A DNA stretch of 46,040 nucleotides from Arthrobacter sp. (GTDB lineage: Bacteria > Actinomycetota > Actinomycetes > Actinomycetales > Micrococcaceae), in contig JAPLAM010000052.1 in the NCBI GenBank assembly GCA_026393275.1, positions 1-46,040 on the forward strand, given 5' to 3'. The position numbers and the translations under genes were made by a program. This document shows positions 40,595 to 46,040 of the stretch, piece after piece (the stretch's first letter is position 1; each line of letters opens with the position of its first letter). The notes under the pieces were generated by a model, which was not told the origin of the DNA, did no database searches, and saw nothing but the letters and a program-made list of their open reading frames with translations.

Positions 40595-41560
40595 TCATTC
40601 CCGGTTCAGCTGCTTCCATTCCTGTTCCCAGAGCCGGCGTTCTTCCACGTCCTTGCGGATGACGTCGAAGGTTTCGAGCTCGGCGGGCCTGCCGCGCAGC
40701 CAGTCGCGGGGATTCAGTGATTTGCGGCCGTTGTCCAGGAGCAGCAGGGCGCGGTCGGTGAGGGCATCATTACGGAGCGCCAGATGGGTCTTCCGCCGGC
40801 GAAGAACCTCCTTCAATGCCGCCTGTGCGGCGGCGGAGGCACCGAGGCGGCGCAGTGACCGGGCGCGGATCAACAGCAGTGCGGCGGAGAGGTCATCGGC
40901 GTTGAGCAGCCCTTCCGTCCAGACCGTCACTTCCTTGTCCCGGCCCAATGAGAAGGCCGCAGAGCACCGGGCAAGGGCCGCGGGCAGCGACGGCGGAAGC
41001 GAAGCCACGGTCTGCAGCGCTGCCTCGAGGTTTCCCGTCTCCCGCAGGGAGTGCGCCAGCGCCAGGAACACCGCTTCCTCACTGAACAGAACCGGAACCT
41101 CGATGCGCTCGGCCACTTCGACCCGGGTGACCAAACGGGTCAGGTAGCCGGACGCGAACTGGTTGGCGTCGTCGTCGTTCCTGGTGGTGAGGCCCCGCTG
41201 GAGGAGTTCCGAGGCGCGAAGGTAGCCACCCTGCTTGTACGCCAGGAGCCCGGCCATCACATAGCAGAGCCCGGCCCAGCCGGGGTAGGCGCGGCCCGTG
41301 GAAATCAGCTGGTTGGGGTCGGTGTTGTGGAAGATCGCCTCGTACACCGCCTTGGCCGCTTTCCCGGGGATCAGCCTTAGCCGGGGGACGGCCCCATCCA
41401 CGCCGAGCAGCGCCCCGTTCCGGCCACCCAGGGCAGTGTGCAGGATGCCGCCGACGCCGCCTGCGATGTCCCGCACCGGCGTGCGGACCTGCGGACTGCC
41501 GAACGGGGTGAGGTCGCGGGTATCGCGATAGATGGGTCCTGCGGACTGACCGGCGCTCAT
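40595..41560 (-). CDS. TPR-like helical protein, unknown function
   Basis: 321 residues, cytoplasmic and almost wholly alpha-helical after an N-terminal Gly-rich stretch (residues ~30-60). Repeated helix pairs such as GWAGLCYVMAGLLAYKQGGYLRASELLQRGL, SEEAVFLALAHSLRETGNLEAALQTV and ALLLIRARSLRRLGASAAAQAALKEVLRR have the size and spacing of TPR-like repeats. No catalytic motif seen. TAGCAT is 6 bases before the ATG at 41560. It likely mediates protein contacts; partners are unknown. Confidence 0.75.
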   Translation of the reverse strand: MSAGQSAGPIYRDTRDLTPFGSPQVRTPVRDIAGGVGGILHTALGGRNGALLGVDGAVPRLRLIPGKAAKAVYEAIFHNTDPNQLISTGRAYPGWAGLCYVMAGLLAYKQGGYLRASELLQRGLTTRNDDDANQFASGYLTRLVTRVEVAERIEVPVLFSEEAVFLALAHSLRETGNLEAALQTVASLPPSLPAALARCSAAFSLGRDKEVTVWTEGLLNADDLSAALLLIRARSLRRLGASAAAQAALKEVLRRRKTHLALRNDALTDRALLLLDNGRKSLNPRDWLRGRPAELETFDVIRKDVEERRLWEQEWKQLNRE

Positions 41561-41566
41561 TGTTCC

Positions 41567-41572
41567 ATGCTA
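41567..41572 (-). promoter_or_regulatory. leaderless -10 element, TPR-like protein
   Basis: Minus-strand TAGCAT exactly 6 bases before the ATG at 41560. Confidence 0.45.
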
Positions 41573-41602
41573 GTGGGGCACGCTTGGCGGTCGCTGGAAG
41601 GG

Positions 41603-42103
41603 CTAACTGGCCGCAGCCACCCAGACGCCGACCACCCACGTGCTCGCGGCAAGGCAGGCCAGGCCGAACTCCGCCAGCATGCCCACGCCCGTGGCTTTCA
41701 AGGCCGCCCAGCTGGTGGTCAGGGCGGTCCGGAAATCGCGGGTGCGGTGGGATTCGCTGACCAAGAGGCCTGCCGCGAAGCCAAGGAACAGACCGAGCAC
41801 CGGGATGAGGAACATGCCCACCCCGCCGAAGACGAGCCCCGTCACCACGCTGCGGCTTGGAATGCGGTGTTCCCGGAGTTTGCGTCCGGTGAGCACGGCA
41901 CTGGCCGCCATGCCCGCCAGCACAAAGGCCAGGCCCACACCAAAGACCACCCAGCCGGTTGTTCCGGCGCCGCCCCAGAGCGCCCACGCCAGGAGGCTAA
42001 GTCCGATCAGGATGCTGCCGGGCAGCACGGGGATGATGATGCCCGCCACGCCCACCATGATGGCCAGGCCGCAGAGGACGGACACGACGGTTCCGGAGTT
42101 CAT
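41603..42103 (-). CDS. DUF456 membrane protein
   Basis: 166 residues with four to five hydrophobic segments. GLAIMVGVAGIIIPVLPGSILIGLSLLAWAL is the DUF456 opening with its conserved PxxPG; VVTGLVFGGVGMFLIPVLGLFLGFAAGLLVSE is the second glycine-rich pair. The C-terminal segment is AEFGLACLAASTWVVGVW. Function unknown. TAGACT lies 6 bases before the ATG at 42103, although the intervening GGGGGC could also act as a ribosome-binding site. Confidence 0.85.
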   Translation of the reverse strand: MNSGTVVSVLCGLAIMVGVAGIIIPVLPGSILIGLSLLAWALWGGAGTTGWVVFGVGLAFVLAGMAASAVLTGRKLREHRIPSRSVVTGLVFGGVGMFLIPVLGLFLGFAAGLLVSESHRTRDFRTALTTSWAALKATGVGMLAEFGLACLAASTWVVGVWVAAAS

Positions 42104-42109
42104 GCCCCC

Positions 42110-42115
42110 AGTCTA
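42110..42115 (-). promoter_or_regulatory. leaderless -10 element, DUF456 gene
   Basis: Minus-strand TAGACT exactly 6 bases before the ATG at 42103. Confidence 0.45.
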
Positions 42116-42179
42116 GGGTTGGCCGCCACGCCCGCTGTGTGCGTCGACGGCCCCCTCTTTCGACGACTCCGGAAGACGA

Positions 42180-42219
42180 CGACGGCGGTGCCTCCCGCGC
42201 TGGGGAGGCACCGCCGTCG
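42180..42219 (-). terminator. terminator after the malic enzyme gene
   Basis: Seventeen-base perfect arms, CGACGGCGGTGCCTCCC (42180-42196) and its complement (42203-42219), around a 6-base loop. It starts 27 bases after the malic enzyme stop. The T tract is weak (TCGTCGTCTTCC). It is the strongest hairpin in the window. Confidence 0.7.
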
Positions 42220-42246
42220 AACTTCCTGGTGCAGCCTACTTCGCGG

Positions 42247-43470
42247 TTATTCCGCTTCGACGGCGGCGGCGACGGCGGCGGCGACGGCGGCCGAAACGGC
42301 GGGGGCGACGCGCGGGTCAAGCGGGCTCGGCACGATGTAGTCGGCGGAGAGTTCGCTCTCGGCCAGTTCGGCGATGGCGCGGGCGGCGGCAAGCTTCATC
42401 GCCGGGGTGATCCGGCGGGCCCCGGCGTCGAGCGCGCCGCGGAAGATGCCGGGGAAGGCCAGCACGTTGTTGATCTGGTTCGGGAAGTCGCTGCGGCCGG
42501 TGGCCACCACGGCGGCGTACTTTACGGCGACCTCCGGCAGGACTTCCGGGTCCGGGTTGGAAAGCGCGAACACGATGGCGTCCTGGTTCATCAGCTTGAG
42601 GTGTTCTTCGTCCAGCTTTGAGGAGGAGACCCCGATGAAAACGTCGGCGCCGGCCAGTGCCTCGCCGGGGCCGCCGCTGATGCCGCGGGGGTTGCTGCGG
42701 CCGGCGATATCAGCCTTCTTGCTACCGGTGTCGGCAGCAAGGTCCGCGCGGTCCCGGTTGATCACGCCGCGGGAGTCCAGCAGCACGACGTCGTTGACGC
42801 CGGCCGCCAGCAGGATTTCGGCGACGGCGATTCCGGCGGCACCGGCGCCGGACACGACGACCTTGAGCCCCTCCAGGGCGCGGTTGGTCACCTTGGCGGC
42901 ATTAGTGAGCGCTGCCAGGACGACGACGGCGGTGCCGTGCTGGTCATCGTGCATGACCGGGCAGTCGAGGGCTTCGATCAGCTTTTCCTCGAGTTCAAAG
43001 CAGCGGGGGGCGGAGATGTCTTCGAGGTTGACCGCGCCGAAGCTGGGGCGGAGCCGGACCAGCGTCTCGATGATCTCGTCGACGTCGGTGGTGTTGAGCA
43101 CCAGCGGGATGGAGTCGAGATCGCCGAACGTCTTGAAGAGGGCGGACTTCCCTTCCATGACCGGCAGCGAGGCGCTGGCGCCGATGTTGCCGAGGCCCAG
43201 CACGGCGGTGCCGTCGCTGACAACGACCACGAGGCGCTGGGCCCAGGTGAGGGTCTTGGCCAACTCGGGGTTGGCCGCGATGGCGCGGCTGACCTGCGCT
43301 ACGCCGGGCGTGTAGGCAATCGACAGGTCGCGCTTGCTGGCGAGCGGAACGGTGCTGGAAATCGAGAGCTTGCCGCCCTGGTGGGATGCGAAGATCTCTT
43401 CGTCGCTAAGCGTTGCTACCGCCCCGTTGCTGGAAGTGGGGTGTGCGGGATTGATCATTTCGATGGACAC
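42247..43470 (-). CDS. NAD(P)-dependent malic enzyme
   Basis: 407 residues. LSIAYTPGVAQVSRAI holds the conserved catalytic Tyr, VVSDGTAVLGLGNIG, MEGKSALFKTFGDLDSIPL and VNLEDISAPRCFELEEKL carry the metal and malate site, and HDDQHGTAVVVLAALTNAAK follows. VVVSGAGAAGIAVAEILL is the cofactor fold, then SNPDPEVLPE and GRSDFPNQINNVLAFPGIFRGALD. It decarboxylates malate to pyruvate and reduces NAD(P)+. GTG start at 43470, with CCAGGAGA upstream. The C-terminus is an Ala/Val run (AVAAAVAAAVEAE) encoded by a short tandem repeat. A strong terminator follows. Confidence 0.93.
   Translation of the reverse strand: MSIEMINPAHPTSSNGAVATLSDEEIFASHQGGKLSISSTVPLASKRDLSIAYTPGVAQVSRAIAANPELAKTLTWAQRLVVVVSDGTAVLGLGNIGASASLPVMEGKSALFKTFGDLDSIPLVLNTTDVDEIIETLVRLRPSFGAVNLEDISAPRCFELEEKLIEALDCPVMHDDQHGTAVVVLAALTNAAKVTNRALEGLKVVVSGAGAAGIAVAEILLAAGVNDVVLLDSRGVINRDRADLAADTGSKKADIAGRSNPRGISGGPGEALAGADVFIGVSSSKLDEEHLKLMNQDAIVFALSNPDPEVLPEVAVKYAAVVATGRSDFPNQINNVLAFPGIFRGALDAGARRITPAMKLAAARAIAELAESELSADYIVPSPLDPRVAPAVSAAVAAAVAAAVEAE
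42259..42294 (-). repeat. 12-bp tandem repeat in the malic enzyme 3' end
   Basis: The plus-strand unit GACGGCGGCGGC occurs at 42259-42270 and 42271-42282, with a near copy to 42294. It encodes the AAVA-type repeat at the enzyme's extreme C-terminus and is in frame, so copy number could vary without breaking the protein. Confidence 0.7.
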
Positions 43471-43702
43471 GTCGCTGTCTCCTGGGGCTTACCGTGGGCA
43501 CACGGCACTTGGCTGCTTGGGCACTGACGTGTCCAAGATGGTCTTGAGGGAACTTCGGGGCGGGCCCGGGGGTGGCGGGCCGGCTGCCGCGAAGCTTCCG
43601 GAAGTGCTGGCGCTGGCGCCGGTTCCTGTTCCGCCATGATAGACAACGGCGATCCCGCGCGATGATTCGGCCGGACACATTCCGGTAACTGGTCTAGACC
43701 GG

Positions 43703-44290
43703 CTAGGAGGCCTGGCGGCCCTCGGCGAGGAGCGAGCAGGCCTTTTTCAAGTCTTCCTCAGCCTCAAACAGCGACAGCCTGCGACAGCGGACGGATTGCA
43801 CCAGGCCGGTGACGGTGAGCAGCAGGACCCGCGAGACGGCGGCGTCATCGCTGAGTGTGGTCACTGCCTTCTCCGCCGTGGCGTCAATGTCCCGGAGCAG
43901 GCGCGTGGTGTCCGTGTCCTTCGCGTAAACCACGCGGTTCAGGCACTGCTCCACAGCTGGCTGCATGAGGCGCATGTGGAAGATTTCCATCACCACACCC
44001 ACAAGCGCGTGCGCGGGGACCCTGGCCCCCTCCGGCCGCTCGCCCAGGTGCAGCTCGCCGAGTTGCTTGCGGTAAAGGGCCAGCATGAGTTGGGTCGGGG
44101 AAGGGAAATAGCGGTAGAGCGTACCCAGCGGCACATCCGCCTTGGCCGCCACCTCGGAGAGCACCACGGAGTCCAGGCCCTTGCGGGCAAAGCCGGCCGC
44201 GGCGTCGAGTATCCGGGCGTAGCGCCGCCGCTGCCGGGGCAGGGTGGGCGGCGGGGCCATGGGTGGAAGGTCCGAAGGGAATTCAGGCAT
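43703..44290 (-). CDS. TetR-family transcriptional regulator
   Basis: 195 residues from the ATG at 44290; a TTG at 44356 would give a 217-residue form. N-terminal DNA-binding part: RQRRRYARILDAAAGFARKGLDSVVLSEVAAKADVPLGTLYRYFPSPTQLMLALY, typical of TetR with the GTLYRYFPS recognition block. The C-terminal helical ligand domain includes MEIFHMRLMQPAVEQCLNRV. The wording of the DNA-binding part recalls KstR-type regulators of lipid and sterol use, but this is not proof. TATAGT at 44370-44365 is a good -10. The divergent direction holds nothing within the window; the next gene is the MFS transporter, read on the same strand. Confidence 0.85.
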   Translation of the reverse strand: MPEFPSDLPPMAPPPTLPRQRRRYARILDAAAGFARKGLDSVVLSEVAAKADVPLGTLYRYFPSPTQLMLALYRKQLGELHLGERPEGARVPAHALVGVVMEIFHMRLMQPAVEQCLNRVVYAKDTDTTRLLRDIDATAEKAVTTLSDDAAVSRVLLLTVTGLVQSVRCRRLSLFEAEEDLKKACSLLAEGRQAS

Positions 44291-44364
44291 CAGCAGCGTT
44301 CCGGGGTTGATTTTCTCGGCAGCCGGGAGGGTTGGTCCACCGCGCTGCCGCGGCAATGCCGTCC

Positions 44365-44370
44365 ACTATA
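44365..44370 (-). promoter_or_regulatory. -10 element of the TetR gene
   Basis: Minus-strand TATAGT. It stands 8 bases before the TTG at 44356 and 74 bases before the ATG at 44290, so the true start remains open. A TTGACT lies 24 bases upstream of it, too far for a normal spacer. Confidence 0.4.
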
Positions 44371-44417
44371 CGGCACCTACTGGGGCTGCTTGCCAGTCAA
44401 CCCGTCGCCTCGAATGG

Positions 44418-45728
44418 CTAGTCCACGCCCTTGATCTTCACCACGAAGACGGCCCCGAGCAGACCGATCACCGCGGCGGCGAGGTACAGCGAAACGTACC
44501 CGCCCCACAGCGCCACGAAGGGGTACGCGATGAGCGGCGCGATCACCTGGGGCAGCGAATTGGCGATGTTGATGACGCCCAGATCCTTGCCCCGATTCAG
44601 CGCCGTGGGCAGGACCTCGGTGATCAGGGCGAAGTCCACGGCAAGGTAGGAACCGAAGCCGACGCCCAGCACCGCGGCCCCGATCAGGGCCCCAGGCCAG
44701 GTCGGGGCGAAGGCCAGGATCAGCGCGGCAACGGCGATGATGGCGGAGGAGAGGATGACGAGCGGTTTTCGGCGGCCCATCCGGTCGCTAAGCCGGCCGC
44801 CGATCACGCTGGTGACGATCACCATGACCGCGTACAGGCCGGTGAGAATCAGTACGCCCAACTCCGCCGCGATGCCCTGCGTCTCAGGCAGGTGCACGGA
44901 GTCGGTGAGGAAGAAGAGCAGGTAGAGCGTCACCATGTGGTTGCCGATGTTCACGAGCAGCCGGGTCAGCCATGCCCAGGCGAAATCGGGGTACCGGGCC
45001 GGGGAGATCCAGAAGCCGCGGACAAAGTCGGCTAGTTCGAACCGCGGCCGGTCGTGCGGCGGCAGCGCGACGTCGTCGTTCTGGAAGAAATACAGCACGA
45101 CGCCGGCCAGCAGCGCCGCTGCACAAACCACGTAGCCGAGCGCGAAATTGCCGGAGACGACGGCGGCGATCACGGCGCCGGCTAGAATGCCGACGGTCTG
45201 GCCCATCGCGGCGAGGCCGCCCACGGTGCCCCGCTGCGGGACCGGCACCCGGTCCGGGATGGCGGCGGTGATAGCGGCGTAGGCCCCGTTGCAGCCCGCC
45301 TGCACGAGGCACCAGAGGAGGGTCATCACGGCGACGTTCGGGGCGCCCGCGAGCGCCACCAGCGCGGCGGCGCCGAGGACGGCGCCGAAGAGCACCCACG
45401 GTACCCGGCGGCCCCGGCGCGAAACGGTGCGGTCGCTGAAGGCGCCGAACAGGGGGTTGGCCACAAGCGACACCGCGGCTCCGGCCCCGGTCACGAGGGC
45501 CAGGATGGCCTCCTTTTCGCCCTCGTTGAACGCCGCCGCCTGCTGGCTGAGCAACACCTGGAGCGGGCCGAAGAAGGCCGCATTGATGCCCACGTTAACC
45601 AGGACGACGCCCGCGGTCCAGACCGGCCGGACCCTTCGCTCCGGCTCGGCAAGTGCCGGGGCGGTGCCGGCGTCGTTTCTGCCGCTCGCAGGGGCCGGGA
45701 CGTTTCCGGGCAGATCGGACAGACTCAT
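44418..45728 (-). CDS. MFS transporter
   Basis: 436 residues, twelve hydrophobic segments. The start is the ATG at 45728, after GGGGGGAA; the longer frame upstream has no such site. GAFSDRTVSRRGRRVPWVLFGAVLG is the MFS motif A in the loop between helices 2 and 3, and GGRLSDRMGRRKPLVIL is its copy between helices 8 and 9. The arrangement resembles GPH/SUC-type sugar or glycoside carriers (FAWAWLTRLLVNIGNHMVTLYLLFFL), which use a cation gradient. The substrate is not shown. Its neighbours are TetR on the same strand and the divergent rraA gene. Confidence 0.88.
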   Translation of the reverse strand: MSLSDLPGNVPAPASGRNDAGTAPALAEPERRVRPVWTAGVVLVNVGINAAFFGPLQVLLSQQAAAFNEGEKEAILALVTGAGAAVSLVANPLFGAFSDRTVSRRGRRVPWVLFGAVLGAAALVALAGAPNVAVMTLLWCLVQAGCNGAYAAITAAIPDRVPVPQRGTVGGLAAMGQTVGILAGAVIAAVVSGNFALGYVVCAAALLAGVVLYFFQNDDVALPPHDRPRFELADFVRGFWISPARYPDFAWAWLTRLLVNIGNHMVTLYLLFFLTDSVHLPETQGIAAELGVLILTGLYAVMVIVTSVIGGRLSDRMGRRKPLVILSSAIIAVAALILAFAPTWPGALIGAAVLGVGFGSYLAVDFALITEVLPTALNRGKDLGVINIANSLPQVIAPLIAYPFVALWGGYVSLYLAAAVIGLLGAVFVVKIKGVD

Positions 45729-45830
45729 CGTGTTCCCCCCGGAACTGTTGTCTGAAGCTGATAATCCGTGTGGGCCCAGACTATCGTGGGCAGCAACGCC
45801 GACCACCCGCTGCGCAGCCCAGGAGACACC

Positions 45831-46040
45831 ATGCCCGACGCCCCCATTACCCCCATCAATCCCGTTGCGCCCGTCAACCCGGTCAACACCGCCGACCTTT
45901 ACGACGAGCGCGGCGGGGAGCTCGACTCCATCTCCCTGCAGTTCCAGTCCCTGGGCGGTCGCACGCACTTCAGCGGCCCGGTCCGGACCATCCGCTGCCT
46001 GGAGGACAACGCCCTGGTGAAGTCCGTCCTGGGCACGCCG
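45831..46040 (+). CDS. rraA: RraA family protein, N-terminal part
   Basis: Cut off by the right edge after 70 codons. The ATG at 45831 follows AGGAGACACC. After a Pro/Ile/Asn-rich start (PITPINPVAPVNPVNTADLY) comes the RraA pattern TADLYDERGGELDSISLQFQSLGGRTHFSGPVRTIRCLEDNALVKSVL. In E. coli RraA binds RNase E and lowers its activity; related proteins can be aldolase-type enzymes. The N-terminal extension with PIN/PVN repeats is longer than in the E. coli protein. The gene is divergent from the MFS transporter, with about 100 bases between starts. Confidence 0.85.
   Translation, partial: MPDAPITPINPVAPVNPVNTADLYDERGGELDSISLQFQSLGGRTHFSGPVRTIRCLEDNALVKSVLGTP

Noticed and set aside
43406..43680. 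Several 63-90 residue minus-strand frames upstream of the malic enzyme
   Set aside because: Mutually overlapping, Pro/Arg-rich, no ribosome-binding site. The 43471-43702 interval is better read as the malic enzyme promoter region.

Overview
The window is GC-rich, densely coded actinobacterial chromosome. The protein families (DUF222-HNH endonuclease, zinc-free ribosomal paralogue cluster, GluQ, KAB-like aldo/keto reductase, GNAT-AAA fusion), the rRNA leader sequence and the promoter style suggest an Arthrobacter/Pseudarthrobacter-type member of the Micrococcaceae. That placement is inference from family content; no search was run. I see no insertion sequence, prophage, integron, CRISPR array or tRNA, and no clear pseudogene.

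Layout. 1-640: promoter and leader of an rRNA operon that reads left out of the window, then the terminator of a zinc-independent ribosomal protein operon (rpmB-rpmG-rpsN, minus strand, to 1356). 1833-4601: a three-gene flavin electron-transfer cassette (ferric-reductase-like oxidoreductase, exported FMN-binding protein, ApbE flavin transferase). 4627-7210: two paralogous SGNH hydrolases flanking a MarR regulator and a YciI-like protein. 7289-13334: a MksBEF/Wadjet-type SMC operon, jetA-jetB-jetC on the minus strand, with no jetD beside it. 13483-17400: a small exported peptide, a small membrane protein, a long acyl-CoA dehydrogenase and a membrane protein with a charged N-terminus. 17397-23402: YchJ, a basic membrane-anchored protein, an aldo/keto reductase plus NmrA-type reductase pair, a DUF4282 protein, a sulfite-oxidase-type molybdoenzyme and a CtaG-type membrane protein. 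23460-28328: a third, secreted SGNH hydrolase, an SDR protein lacking the catalytic Tyr, a DUF4389 membrane protein and a small protein plus zinc alcohol dehydrogenase operon. 28734-32747: amidohydrolase, GIY-YIG-like protein, DUF222-HNH endonuclease, exported protein. 33076-37636: UDG-like protein, SDR, L-lactate dehydrogenase, GNAT-AAA fusion, HD hydrolase. 37646-40564: GluQ, two Lrp/AsnC regulators and a LysE exporter divergent from one of them. 40595-46040: TPR-like protein, DUF456 protein, malic enzyme, TetR regulator, MFS transporter, and the start of rraA, cut by the window edge.

Functional links. The strongest modules are the electron-transfer cassette, in which the reductase would feed electrons to an FMN protein flavinylated by ApbE; the SMC loader/nuclease-type operon; the divergent Lrp-LysE amino-acid export pair; and the stress-looking STAS-like/alcohol dehydrogenase operon. 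Lactate dehydrogenase and malic enzyme give the window a central-carbon flavour.

A pattern across the whole window is that about a dozen genes lack a Shine-Dalgarno sequence and have a TANNNT-like -10 hexamer exactly 6 (once 7) bases before the start codon, as expected for leaderless mRNAs. This also fixes several start codons. The best candidates for something less described are the jetD-less SMC operon with its tailed JetB, the GNAT-AAA fusion ATPase, the RSH-like single-domain HD hydrolase, and a structured orphan element between gluQ and an Lrp regulator.
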